From Rhodopseudomonas palustris (GTDB taxonomy: Bacteria > Pseudomonadota > Alphaproteobacteria > Rhizobiales > Xanthobacteraceae), in the NCBI RefSeq assembly GCF_007005445.1, contig NZ_CP041387.1:992001-1056000 (forward strand): 64,000 nt of DNA, in the 5' to 3' direction. Positions 53,184-61,827 of the stretch are shown in pieces. The notes beneath the pieces are model-generated. The model was not told the DNA's origin. It searched no databases and saw nothing but the letters and a program-made list of their open reading frames with translations. A program made the translations under genes and the position numbers. Each line of letters begins with the position of its first letter. Positions within the stretch are counted from its first letter, which is position 1.

Positions 53184-54212
53184 ATGATGAGGAAGACTCT
53201 GCTCGCGCTGCTGCTTGCCGCCAGCGTGACGCCTGCGCTCGCGCAGGACAAGGCCGCGCAGGACAAGACGGTCAATTGGAAAGTCTCGCTGTGGGTGCCG
53301 CCGGCGCATCCGCTGGTGCCGGCGACCAAGGCGTGGGCCGAGGAAATCCAGAAGGCGTCCGGCGGCAGCATCCGGATGACGGTGTTCCCCTCCGAGCAGC
53401 TCGGCAAGGCGTTCGACCATTACGACATGGCGCGCGACGGCATCGCCGACGTCACCTACGTCAATCCCGGCTATCAACCCGGCCGCTTCCCGATCGTCTC
53501 AGCCGGCCAGCTTCCGTTTGTGTTCAAGGACGGCAAGAAGGGCACGCTGGCGCTGAACGAGTGGTACCACAAATACGCTCCGACCGAGATGAAGGACACC
53601 AAGCTGTGCTTCGCCTTCATCCATGATCCGGGCGCGCTGCACGGCAAGAAGAAGGTGCTGCTGCCGTCCGACATGAGCGGCTTGAAGGTGCGCCCGGCGC
53701 AATCGACCATCGGCGAAATGGTGAAGTTGTTCGGCGGCACCAACGTGCAGGCATCGGCGCCGGAATCGCGCGACGCGCTGGAGCGCGGCGTCGCCGACGA
53801 GATCACCTTCCCGTGGGGGTCGGTGTTCCTGTTCGGCATCGACAAGGTGGTCAAGTATCACATGGACGTGCCGCTCTACACCACGGTGTTCACCTACAAC
53901 ATCGGGCTGAAGGCCTATAACGCGCTGTCGGACGCGCAGAAGAAGATCATCGACGATCACTGCACGCCGGAATGGGCCTCTAAGGTCACCGATCCGTGGA
54001 CCGATTTCGAGGCCAACGGCCGCGTCAAGATGAAGGCGCTGCAGGATCACGAGGTCTATCCTTTGACCGACGCCCAGCTCGCCGAATGGAAGAAGGCCAC
54101 GAAGCCGCTGCGCGACAGTTGGGCCGAGCAGGTCAAGAAGGCCGGCGGCGATCCGGCCGCGATCGAGGCCGAGCTGCAGAGCGCTCTGAAGAAGTACGAC
54201 GCTGGGTTGTGA
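53184..54212 (+). CDS. tarP: TRAP transporter substrate-binding protein for hydroxycinnamates
   Basis: This 342-residue DctP family protein has a signal peptide MMRKTLLALLLAASVTPALA. It should bind an aromatic acid in the periplasm and pass it to the TarQM membrane proteins. VRPAQSTIGEMVKLFGGTN contains the arginine region that holds the carboxylate. As I recall, R. palustris TarP has been shown to bind p-coumarate, caffeate, ferulate and cinnamate, and its neighbours here match that locus. GGGAG lies upstream of the ATG. A palindromic repeat separates it from tarQ. Confidence 0.9.
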   Translation: MMRKTLLALLLAASVTPALAQDKAAQDKTVNWKVSLWVPPAHPLVPATKAWAEEIQKASGGSIRMTVFPSEQLGKAFDHYDMARDGIADVTYVNPGYQPGRFPIVSAGQLPFVFKDGKKGTLALNEWYHKYAPTEMKDTKLCFAFIHDPGALHGKKKVLLPSDMSGLKVRPAQSTIGEMVKLFGGTNVQASAPESRDALERGVADEITFPWGSVFLFGIDKVVKYHMDVPLYTTVFTYNIGLKAYNALSDAQKKIIDDHCTPEWASKVTDPWTDFEANGRVKMKALQDHEVYPLTDAQLAEWKKATKPLRDSWAEQVKKAGGDPAAIEAELQSALKKYDAGL

Positions 54213-54223
54213 GCTTCTCCGCG

Positions 54224-54319
54224 GTCATTCCGGGATGCGCGCATCGCGCGCAGGCCCGGAATCTCTGACCCACGATCGAGATTCCGGGTTCGCTCGCTGC
54301 GCGAGCGCCCCGGAATGAC
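54224..54319. repeat. dispersed palindrome between tarP and tarQ
   Basis: Ends are GTCATTCCGGGATGCGCGCA and GCGAGCGCCCCGGAATGAC, with inner CCCGGAATCTC and GATTCCGGG arms. It fills nearly all of the 147-base gap between the binding-protein gene and the small membrane subunit gene. It has no T-run. Confidence 0.8.
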
Positions 54320-54359
54320 GTTTCATCGTGACTGACGCTGTCGCAACGATCGAGCCCCG

Positions 54360-54932
54360 ATGATTTCCCCTCCCGACGACAAGCTCCGTGATCGGCTGCC
54401 CGGCGCGCTGACGACGCGGCGGTTCGCCAAAGACGGCATGGACCGCTTCATCGACGCGATCGAATGGATCGCGGCGTTCTTCGTCGGCATCGTCGCGCTC
54501 AACACCTTCCTCGCTGTGTTCATGCGCAAGTTCTTCGCAGTGACGATTCCGGACTATTACAACTTCGGTCAGTTCATGCTCGGCGTGCTGATCTTCTGGG
54601 GCATCGCCGCAACCAGCTATCGCGGCAGCCACATCACCGTCGATCTGCTGTGGGCGGCGGCGTCGCCGCGCTGGCAGCGGATGATCGACATTTTCGCCAC
54701 GCTGGTGCTGCTGTTCGTCGTCAGCGTGCAAACCTATACGCTGTTCGACAAGGTGGTCACCACCAGGGCCGACCACATCGTCACCATGGACCTGCAGATC
54801 CCGATCTGGCCGTTCTATCTGTTGGCATGGCTCGGCGACGTCTCCGCGGTGCTGCTGATCGCGATCCGAACCTTCCGGCTGATCTTCCATCCGGAGCAGA
54901 TGCGCGACGTGCGTATGAAGCCGGTGGAGTAG
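54360..54932 (+). CDS. tarQ: TRAP transporter small membrane protein
   Basis: This 190-residue DctQ-like protein has four transmembrane segments (about residues 33-55, 65-85, 100-122 and 140-165). It couples the binding protein to the large permease. WPFYLLAWLGDVSAVLL lies in the last helix. The start at 54360 has only a weak ribosome binding site. It ends seven bases before tarM. Confidence 0.88.
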   Translation: MISPPDDKLRDRLPGALTTRRFAKDGMDRFIDAIEWIAAFFVGIVALNTFLAVFMRKFFAVTIPDYYNFGQFMLGVLIFWGIAATSYRGSHITVDLLWAAASPRWQRMIDIFATLVLLFVVSVQTYTLFDKVVTTRADHIVTMDLQIPIWPFYLLAWLGDVSAVLLIAIRTFRLIFHPEQMRDVRMKPVE

Positions 54933-54939
54933 GGCCGCG

Positions 54940-56247
54940 ATGCTGAGCAACGAAACCGTCGCCGTCATCGGCTTCGTCATCCTGTTCGTGCTGATGCTGC
55001 TGCGCGTGCCGGTCGGCATGGCGATGGGCCTCGTCGGCGTCACCGGGTTCGGCTATCTCACCGGCCTCGAGCCGGCGCTGAAGCTGGTCGGCCAGACCAC
55101 GATGCGCACCGTCACCGACTATTCGTTCGGGGTGATTCCGATGTTCCTGCTGATGGGGGCGTTCGTGTCGGCGTCGGGGATCAGCCGTGAACTGTTCCGC
55201 GCCGGCAACACGTTCGTCGGACACTGGAAGGGCGGCCTCGGCATCGCCACCATCGGCGCCTGCGGCGGCTTCGCGGCGATCTCCGGCTCCTCGGTCGCGA
55301 CCGCGGCGACGTTCTCGGCGGTGGCCTATCCGGAGATGCGCCGCTACGGCTATCCGCAGTCGTTCTCCACCGGAGTGATCGCGGTCGGCGGCACGCTCGG
55401 GGCGATGCTGCCGCCCTCGACCGTGCTGGCGGTGTACGGCATCATCACCCAGCAGGATATCGGCAAGCTGTTCATCGCCGGCATCCTGCCGGGTCTGCTC
55501 GCGATCGTGATGCACATGATCACGATCTGGATCATCGGCATGGCGCGGCCGGGCTTCCTGCCGGCCGGGCCGAAGAGCTCGTGGAGCGACCGCCTCGCCG
55601 CATTCCGCGACGTGTGGTCGCCGCTACTGCTGTTCGTGTTCGTGATCGGCGGGCTGTATGGCGGGTTCTTCATTCCGACCGAGGCCGGCGCGGTCGGTGC
55701 GGTCGGCGCCTTCCTGATCGGGGTGGCGCGCGGCAAGCTGAGCCGAGACGGCATCCTGCAGTCGCTGCTGCAGGCGACGCGGACCGCGGCCGCGGTGTTC
55801 ACCATCCTGATCGGCGCGATCTGCTTCGGCTATTTCCTCACCATCACCCAGACCCCGCAGCACATCACCGAATTCCTGACCGGTCTGGGGATCGGACCGT
55901 ACGGCGTGCTGGCGCTGATCCTGGTGATGTACCTCGTGCTCGGCTGCGTGATGGACGCGATGGCGATGGTGATCCTCACCGTGCCGATCGTATTTCCGCT
56001 GATCACCGCGCTCGGGTTCGATCCGATCTGGTTCGGCATCGTGATCGTGATGACGGTCGAACTCGGCCTGATCTCCCCGCCGGTCGGCATGAACGTGTTC
56101 GTCATCAAGAGCGTGATCAAGGACGTCAGCATGTCGACGGTGTTCAAGGGCGTGGCGCCGTTCGTGATCACCGACCTGATCCGGCTGATGATCCTGATCG
56201 CCTTCCCGATCATCGCGGTCTGGCTGCCGATGCGGATGATCGGGTAG
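54940..56247 (+). CDS. tarM: TRAP transporter large membrane protein
   Basis: This 435-residue DctM-like protein has about 12 hydrophobic segments and the conserved ISGSSVATAATFSAVAYPEM and PPSTVLAVYGIITQQDIGKL stretches. It drives uptake of the ligand with the sodium or proton gradient. It starts seven bases after tarQ. The following gap holds a different palindromic repeat. Confidence 0.92.
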   Translation: MLSNETVAVIGFVILFVLMLLRVPVGMAMGLVGVTGFGYLTGLEPALKLVGQTTMRTVTDYSFGVIPMFLLMGAFVSASGISRELFRAGNTFVGHWKGGLGIATIGACGGFAAISGSSVATAATFSAVAYPEMRRYGYPQSFSTGVIAVGGTLGAMLPPSTVLAVYGIITQQDIGKLFIAGILPGLLAIVMHMITIWIIGMARPGFLPAGPKSSWSDRLAAFRDVWSPLLLFVFVIGGLYGGFFIPTEAGAVGAVGAFLIGVARGKLSRDGILQSLLQATRTAAAVFTILIGAICFGYFLTITQTPQHITEFLTGLGIGPYGVLALILVMYLVLGCVMDAMAMVILTVPIVFPLITALGFDPIWFGIVIVMTVELGLISPPVGMNVFVIKSVIKDVSMSTVFKGVAPFVITDLIRLMILIAFPIIAVWLPMRMIG

Positions 56248-56259
56248 TTCGAAAACGCC

Positions 56260-56348
56260 GTCATGGCCGGGCTCGTCCCGGCCATCCCCGTCTTTGCTGA
56301 TCATCGACGCCGCAAGACGTGGATGCCCGGCACAAGGCCGGGCATGAC
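56260..56348. repeat. dispersed palindrome, GTCATGGCCGGGCTCGTCCCGG type
   Basis: Ends are GTCATGGCCGGGCTCGTCCC and GGCACAAGGCCGGGCATGAC, with inner GGCCATCC and GGATGCCC arms. It fills the gap between tarM and the DUF3237 gene and stops 11 bases before the latter's start. Confidence 0.8.
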
Positions 56349-56359
56349 GACCAAAATGG

Positions 56360-56830
56360 ATGGATGCGATGACCCCGACCCTCGAAACCAAATACGCCTT
56401 CACCATCACCGCGCGGATCGGCGAGGTGACGTCGGCCGGCGAGATCGGCACCGGCATGCGGCGGATCATTCCGATCCTTGGCGGCGAGGTGAAAGGCGAG
56501 GGGATCAACGGCCGAGTGCTGCCGTTCGGCGCCGATTTCCAGATCATCCGCCCGAACGAGTTGATCGAGCTGGAGGCCAGATATGCGTTCGAGACCGACG
56601 ACGGCGCGGTGGTCTATGTCGAGAACGTCGGCATCCGGTTCGGGCCGGTCGAACTGTTGCAGAAGCTGAAGCGCGGCGAGCCGGTCGATCCCAAGCAGAT
56701 CTATTTCCGCACCCGGCCGCGATTCGAGACCGGTCACCCGAACTATCAGTGGCTGATGCAGCATTTGTTCGTCGGCTCCGCCGCCCGCCACGCCGACCGC
56801 GTCGTGATCGACGTGCATCAGGTGCTGTGA
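56360..56830 (+). CDS. DUF3237 family protein
   Basis: This 156-residue protein is a small beta-barrel of DUF3237: MRRIIPILGGEVKGEGINGRVL near the start, ADFQIIRPNELIELEARYAFE in the middle and FRTRPRFETGHPNYQWLMQHLFVGSA at the end. Function is unknown; members often occur with aromatic-acid or alkane catabolism. It lies between tarM and couA. There is no clear ribosome binding site before the ATG, because a repeat ends just upstream; the ATG at 56369 is an alternative start. Confidence 0.83.
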   Translation: MDAMTPTLETKYAFTITARIGEVTSAGEIGTGMRRIIPILGGEVKGEGINGRVLPFGADFQIIRPNELIELEARYAFETDDGAVVYVENVGIRFGPVELLQKLKRGEPVDPKQIYFRTRPRFETGHPNYQWLMQHLFVGSAARHADRVVIDVHQVL

Positions 56831-56948
56831 GGCCATCGCCCAGGATTGCGGTCTGAACCTCTCCCCGCAAGGGCGGGGCGAGGGAGTGCGCCGCGCAGGA
56901 CGTTGGACCAGCACCTGAACGCCTAGCCGCATTTCGAACGCACCCCGA

Positions 56949-56978
56949 TTGACGCCGGGCCAAAGTGATTGTTATGGT
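56949..56978 (+). promoter_or_regulatory. putative promoter of couA-couB
   Basis: TTGACG at 56949-56954 and TATGGT at 56973-56978 are spaced 18 bases apart, a fair sigma-70 type pair. The -10 lies inside the inverted repeat at 56971-56985, so a repressor bound there would exclude RNA polymerase. Confidence 0.5.
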
Positions 56979-56985
56979 GTATAAC
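56971..56985. promoter_or_regulatory. inverted repeat GTTATGGTGTATAAC, putative CouR operator upstream of couA
   Basis: The arms GTTATG and TATAAC match in five of six positions around a GTG spacer, and ATT precedes the left arm as in the reverse complement of the tarP site. It lies 22 bases before the couA start. CouR, a MarR-type repressor responding to p-coumaroyl-CoA, is known to bind inverted repeats upstream of couAB; its gene would lie beyond the right edge. Confidence 0.72.
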
Positions 56986-57007
56986 TATTCTGCACAGGAC
57001 GTAATAA

Positions 57008-57814
57008 GTGCTCACAGGAAACGCTCAGGCCGCGACCCTCGCGGACCCGTCGACGCTTGTCGTCGATACCGTCGGCCCCGTGCTGACGATCGGTCTCAAT
57101 CGCCCCAAGAAACGCAACGCCCTCAATGACGGGCTGATGGCGGCGCTGAAGGACTGCCTCACCGACATTCCCGACGAGATCCGCGCGGTTGTGGTCCACG
57201 GCCTCGGCGATCACTTCTCCGCCGGTCTCGATCTGTCGGAGTTGCGCGAGCGCGACGCCACCGAGGGGCTGGTGCATTCGCAGACCTGGCACCGGGTGTT
57301 CGACAGGATCCAGTATTGCCGGGTCCCGGTGATCGCGGCGCTGAAGGGCGCGGTGATCGGCGGCGGGCTCGAGCTCGCCTGCGCGGCGCATATCCGCGTC
57401 GCCGAGCCTTCTGCTTACTATGCGCTGCCGGAAGGCAGCCGCGGAATCTTCGTCGGCGGCGGCGGCTCGGTGCGTCTGCCGCGGCTGATCGGCGTCGCGC
57501 GGATGGCCGACATGATGCTCACAGGCCGTGTGTATTCCGCCGCCGAGGGCGTCGTGCACGGCTTCTCCCAGTACCTGATCGAAGACGGCTCGGCCTACGA
57601 CAAGGCGCTGGAGCTCGGCAACCGTGTGGCGCAGAATGCGCCGCTGACCAATTTTGCGGTGCTGCAGGCACTGCCGATGATTGCCGAGGCCAATCCGCAG
57701 ACCGGCCTGTTGATGGAATCGCTGATGGCGACCGTGGCGCAGAGCGACCAGGAAGCCAAGACGCGGATACGCGCTTTCCTCGATCACAAGACAGCCAAGG
57801 TTCGGCCGAGCTGA
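57008..57814 (+). CDS. couA: p-coumaroyl/feruloyl-CoA hydratase-lyase
   Basis: This 268-residue crotonase hydrates the side-chain double bond of p-coumaroyl-CoA and cleaves it to an aromatic aldehyde and acetyl-CoA. It has the oxyanion loop GLGDHFSAGLDLSEL and keeps both glutamates, in VIGGGLELACA and YYALPEGSRGI. It starts at GTG 57008 with AGGA upstream. couB follows after 11 bases. Assignment to couA rests on gene order (tar genes, DUF3237, this gene, ligase, thioesterase, binding protein) and on the shared operator. Confidence 0.9.
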   Translation: MLTGNAQAATLADPSTLVVDTVGPVLTIGLNRPKKRNALNDGLMAALKDCLTDIPDEIRAVVVHGLGDHFSAGLDLSELRERDATEGLVHSQTWHRVFDRIQYCRVPVIAALKGAVIGGGLELACAAHIRVAEPSAYYALPEGSRGIFVGGGGSVRLPRLIGVARMADMMLTGRVYSAAEGVVHGFSQYLIEDGSAYDKALELGNRVAQNAPLTNFAVLQALPMIAEANPQTGLLMESLMATVAQSDQEAKTRIRAFLDHKTAKVRPS

Positions 57815-57825
57815 ACGGAGCCGTG

Positions 57826-59721
57826 ATGGACGCCATGACCGATCCCATTGCACTCGCCGCCACTGCCGCCGGGCACGATGCGGCTCATCCGCTGCGCGAC
57901 ATCTCGTTCGGCGAGATCGGCATCGCCACCGAGCGAAAGCCGGACGGCACGATCTACGTGCGCTCGACCACGACGCTGACCGACTATCCGGTGCGGATCA
58001 CCGACCGGCTGCATCACTTCGCCGAGAGTGCGCCGGACCGGGTGTTCATGGCGGAGCGCGACGGCCAGGGCGGTTGGCGCAGGATCAGCTATGCCGAGAT
58101 GCTGCGCGCCGCGCAGACCATCGCCTCGGCGCTGATCGCGCGCGGCCTGTCGGCCGAACGGCCGGTGATGATCCTGTCCGGCAATTCGATCGACCATGCG
58201 ATGGTGATGTTCGGCGCGCTGTATGCCGGCGTCGCGATGTGTCCGGTGTCGCCGCCGTATTCGCTGGTGTCTAAGGATTACGGCAAGCTGCGCCACATCG
58301 TCGGATTGCTGACGCCCGGCCTGATCTTCGCCGACGACATCACCGCGTTCGCACCGGCGATCCTCGCCACCGCGCCGGGCGAGGTCGAACTGGCCGCCAC
58401 CCGGGGCGAGGTGACGGGGCGCAAAGTGACGTCGCTCGCAGAATTGCTGGCGACGCCCGAACATCCCGAACTGGCCGCCAAGCACGAGGCGATCGGCCAC
58501 GACACCATCGCCAAGTTCTTGCTGACGTCCGGCTCCACCGGCAATCCGAAGGCGGTGATCAACACCCAGCGGATGATCTGCGCCAACCAGGTGATGATCC
58601 GCGAGGCGATGGCGTTCCTCAAGGACGAGCCGCCGGTGATCGTCGACTGGCTGCCTTGGAATCACACCTTCGGCGGCAATCACAACATCGGCCTGACGCT
58701 GTTCAATGGCGGCTCGATGTATATCGACGACGGCAAGCCGACGCCGGCCGGGATCGCCGCCACCATCCGCAACCTGCGCGAGATCGCCCCGACGGTGTAT
58801 TTCAACGTCCCGAAGGGCTACGAGTCGCTGCTGCCGGTGCTGCGCGAGGATGCCCAGCTTCGCAAACTGTTCTTCAGCCGGCTGCACGCGATGTTTTTCT
58901 CCGGCGCCAGCCTCGCCGCGCACGTCTGGAACGGGCTCGACGAGGTCGCGGTGGCCGAGACCGGCGCGCGGGTGCCGATGTTGACCGGACTTGGCGCGAC
59001 CGAGACCGCTCCGTTCTTCATGTCGGTGACGCCGCAGACCAGCCGCTCCGGCCATGTCGGGCTGCCGGTGCCGGGCAACGAGGCCAAGCTGGTGCCGAAC
59101 AACGGCAAGCTGGAAGTCCGCGCCAAGGGCCCGAACATCACCCCCGGCTATTGGCGTGCGCCGGAGCTGACCGAAAAGGCGTTCGACGAGGAGGGCTTCT
59201 ACAAGCTCAACGACGCGCTGAAGCCGGTCGATACCAATGACCTCTCGCGCGGCTTCGATTTCGACGGCCGCATCTCCGAGGACTTCAAACTGGCGTCCGG
59301 CACCTGGGTCAGCGTCGGTCCGCTTCGGGCGAAGTTCATCGCCGCCTGCGCACCGCTGGTGCGCGACGTGGTGATCGCCGGTCTGGACCGCGACTACGTC
59401 ACCGCGCTGGCGATCCTCGATCCAGACGGCTGCAAGCTGATCAACGCCACGCTGCCGCTGGACGACCTCGCTGGCATGGCAGCCGATCACCTAATCCGCG
59501 AGGCGTTCCGCGAGCGATTTGCCGCGCTGCTGACCCAGGCGACCGGCTCCTCGAACCGCGTCACCCGCGCGGTGCTGCTCGGCGAGCCGCTGTCGATTGA
59601 CAAGGGGGAAATCACCGACAAGGGCTCGGTCAACCAGCGCGCCGTGCTGGAATATCGCGCCGCTCTGATTGCCGACCTTTACGCCGAACCGCCGCCGGAC
59701 CATGTGATCGCGCTGGAGTGA
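57826..59721 (+). CDS. couB: p-coumarate/ferulate-CoA ligase
   Basis: This 631-residue AMP-forming ligase activates hydroxycinnamic acids to their CoA thioesters, the first step of the pathway and the source of the CouR inducer. It has LLTSGSTGNPKAVINT, the WLPWNHTFGGNHNIG stretch typical of feruloyl-CoA synthetases, GLGATETAPFF and the C-terminal lysine region KGEITDKGSVNQRAVLEYR. The length (above 600) fits the feruloyl-CoA synthetase group rather than plant-type 4CL. GGAG lies before the ATG, and couA is 11 bases upstream. Confidence 0.92.
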   Translation: MDAMTDPIALAATAAGHDAAHPLRDISFGEIGIATERKPDGTIYVRSTTTLTDYPVRITDRLHHFAESAPDRVFMAERDGQGGWRRISYAEMLRAAQTIASALIARGLSAERPVMILSGNSIDHAMVMFGALYAGVAMCPVSPPYSLVSKDYGKLRHIVGLLTPGLIFADDITAFAPAILATAPGEVELAATRGEVTGRKVTSLAELLATPEHPELAAKHEAIGHDTIAKFLLTSGSTGNPKAVINTQRMICANQVMIREAMAFLKDEPPVIVDWLPWNHTFGGNHNIGLTLFNGGSMYIDDGKPTPAGIAATIRNLREIAPTVYFNVPKGYESLLPVLREDAQLRKLFFSRLHAMFFSGASLAAHVWNGLDEVAVAETGARVPMLTGLGATETAPFFMSVTPQTSRSGHVGLPVPGNEAKLVPNNGKLEVRAKGPNITPGYWRAPELTEKAFDEEGFYKLNDALKPVDTNDLSRGFDFDGRISEDFKLASGTWVSVGPLRAKFIAACAPLVRDVVIAGLDRDYVTALAILDPDGCKLINATLPLDDLAGMAADHLIREAFRERFAALLTQATGSSNRVTRAVLLGEPLSIDKGEITDKGSVNQRAVLEYRAALIADLYAEPPPDHVIALE

Positions 59722-59736
59722 GGGGCAATGGTCTCC

Positions 59737-59834
59737 GTCATTCCGGGGCGCGGACGCAGTCCGCGAACCCGGAATCCCGAGATGATCTGCGCAAGAGATT
59801 CCGGGTTCGCCGCTGCGCGGCGCCCCGGAATGAC
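59737..59834. repeat. dispersed palindrome between couB and the thioesterase gene
   Basis: Ends are GTCATTCCGGGGCGCGGACG and GCGGCGCCCCGGAATGAC, with inner GAACCCGGAATCCCGAG and GATTCCGGGTTCGC arms. It starts 16 bases after couB. Confidence 0.8.
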
Positions 59835-59858
59835 CAACTGAGAGCTAGGCGACTATCG

Positions 59859-60278
59859 ATGTTCACCAACCGCCGTGAGGTGCAGATCCAGTGGGGCGAT
59901 TGTGACCCGGCGGATATTGTCTATTACCCGCGTTACTTCGCGATGTTCGACGATTCCACCTCGGCGCTTTTTGTTGCAGCCGGGTGTTCGAAACGCGACC
60001 TGATCAAGGTTTATGGGCTGGTCGGGATTCCGATGGTGGATACCCGCGCCAAGTTCTACATCCCCTCGACCTATGGCGACGTGATCAGCATCGAGAGCCG
60101 GATCGAGCGGTTCGGGCGCTCCAGCTTCGAAGTGGTGCACAAGGTGTTCAAGGCCGAGCAGTTGGCGCTCGAAGGCTTCGAGACGCGGGTGCTGGTCGGT
60201 CGCCATCCGGACGATCCGGGACGGCTGAAATCGGTGGCGGTGCCGGAGGAGGTGAAGTCCAAATTCATGCGGGGCTGA
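59859..60278 (+). CDS. acyl-CoA thioesterase, 4-hydroxybenzoyl-CoA thioesterase-like
   Basis: This 139-residue hotdog protein has the signature VQIQWGDCDPADIVYYPRYF with the catalytic Asp (IQWGDCD), as in 4-hydroxybenzoyl-CoA thioesterase of the Pseudomonas type. It could release free acid from an aromatic acyl-CoA and prevent CoA from being tied up. The ATG at 59859 is chosen; an upstream in-frame start lies inside the repeat. It is in the cou gene cluster just before couP. Confidence 0.88.
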   Translation: MFTNRREVQIQWGDCDPADIVYYPRYFAMFDDSTSALFVAAGCSKRDLIKVYGLVGIPMVDTRAKFYIPSTYGDVISIESRIERFGRSSFEVVHKVFKAEQLALEGFETRVLVGRHPDDPGRLKSVAVPEEVKSKFMRG

Positions 60279-60357
60279 CTCGCCGCCGGTGATGCCGTAA
60301 ACAGGACGACAAGATCGCGCCGAACACGGCCGATACCATAAGAGGGAGGAGGAGAAC

Positions 60358-61515
60358 GTGTCCAAGTTCAAGCTGTCCGCTGCGGCGCTCGCCGTGACCT
60401 TCGCGTTGCCGGGGCTTTCCGGTGCCGCGCTGGCCGAGACCAATGAAATCACCATCGGTATCACCGTCACCACCACCGGCCCCGCCGCGGCGCTCGGCAT
60501 TCCGGAGCGCAACGCGCTCGAATTCGTCGCCAAGGAAATCGGCGGCCATCCGCTCAAGGTGATCGTGCTCGACGACGGCGGCGATCCGACCGCGGCCACC
60601 ACCAATGCGCGGCGTTTCGTCACGGAGTCCAAGGCCGACGTGATCATGGGCTCGTCGGTGACGCCACCGACCGTGGCGGTGTCCAACGTCGCCAACGAAG
60701 CCCAGGTGCCGCATATCGCGCTGGCGCCGCTGCCGGTCACGCCGGAGCGCGCCAAGTGGTCGGTGGCGATGCCGCAGCCGATCCCGATCATGGGCAAGGT
60801 GCTTTACGAGCACATGAAGAAGAACGGCATCAAGACCGTCGGCTATATCGGCTATTCGGACTCCTACGGCGACCTGTGGTTCAACGATCTGAAGAAGCAG
60901 GGCGAGGGGATGGGGTTGAAGATCGTCGGCGAGGAGCGCTTCGCGCGTCCTGACACCTCGGTCGCCGGACAGGCGCTGAAGCTGGTCGCGGCCAATCCGG
61001 ATGCGATCCTGGTCGGCGCGTCCGGAACCGCCGCGGCGCTGCCTCAGACCACGTTGCGCGAGCGCGGCTATAAGGGCCTGATCTATCAGACCCACGGCGC
61101 CGCCTCGATGGACTTCATCCGCATCGCCGGCAAGGCGGCCGAGGGCGTGCTGATGGCGTCCGGCCCTGTGATGGATCCGGAAGGTCAGGATGACAGCGCG
61201 CTGACCAAGAAGCCCGGGCTCGAACTCAACACCGCCTATGAAGCCAAGTACGGCCCGAACAGCCGCAGCCAGTTCGCCGCGCATTCGTTCGACGCCTTCA
61301 AGGTGCTGGAGCGGGTGGTGCCGGTGGCACTGAAGACTGCCAAGCCGGGAACGCAGGAGTTCCGCGAGGCGATCCGCAAGGCGCTGATCACCGAGAAGGA
61401 CATCGCAGCGAGCCAGGGCGTGTACAGCTTCACCGAGACCGATCGCTACGGACTCGACGATCGGTCGCGGATTCTGCTGACGGTGAAGGACGGCAAGTAC
61501 GTGATGGTGAAATAG
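60358..61515 (+). CDS. couP: ABC transporter binding protein for hydroxycinnamates
   Basis: This 385-residue LIV-family binding protein has a signal peptide MSKFKLSAAALAVTFALPG ending in AALAE. It begins ITIGITVTTTGPAAALGIPER. In R. palustris the protein at this place (CouP) binds p-coumarate and related acids. The start is a GTG with the strong GGAGGAGGAG upstream. A terminator follows. Its ATPase genes lie beyond a GGDEF gene on the other strand, so the transporter genes are split. Confidence 0.88.
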   Translation: MSKFKLSAAALAVTFALPGLSGAALAETNEITIGITVTTTGPAAALGIPERNALEFVAKEIGGHPLKVIVLDDGGDPTAATTNARRFVTESKADVIMGSSVTPPTVAVSNVANEAQVPHIALAPLPVTPERAKWSVAMPQPIPIMGKVLYEHMKKNGIKTVGYIGYSDSYGDLWFNDLKKQGEGMGLKIVGEERFARPDTSVAGQALKLVAANPDAILVGASGTAAALPQTTLRERGYKGLIYQTHGAASMDFIRIAGKAAEGVLMASGPVMDPEGQDDSALTKKPGLELNTAYEAKYGPNSRSQFAAHSFDAFKVLERVVPVALKTAKPGTQEFREAIRKALITEKDIAASQGVYSFTETDRYGLDDRSRILLTVKDGKYVMVK

Positions 61516-61548
61516 CCGTCGCGCACAAACGCGTTCGCCCGCGTGGCG

Positions 61549-61579
61549 GGGCCGGCCTCTCCGTGGGCCGGCCCTTTTT
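61549..61579 (+). terminator. intrinsic terminator after couP
   Basis: GGGCCGGCC, eight bases of loop, GGCCGGCCC, then five T residues, 33 bases after the couP stop. The operon should end here. Confidence 0.88.
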
Positions 61580-61827
61580 CTGTGTTCCGCCTCGAAGGCG
61601 CCCGGCACCGGCTCTCCCGCATCGCAGAAATCGCGAGGCGGCTCTTAGCGCCGCGTTAAGGCTGATGGTTCGAATTGCACGGAGTTAACGTGACCCATGC
61701 CCGGCCTCTGGTAGGACTACCAGGGTGCAACGGAATACGCGCGGCGCAACGCTGCGCATCGGGCCAGCGACCGGCGGCCGAGGCGGTTACGCCTCCGCGC
61801 CGGCCCGGCCCCCAACAACGGTGATTG

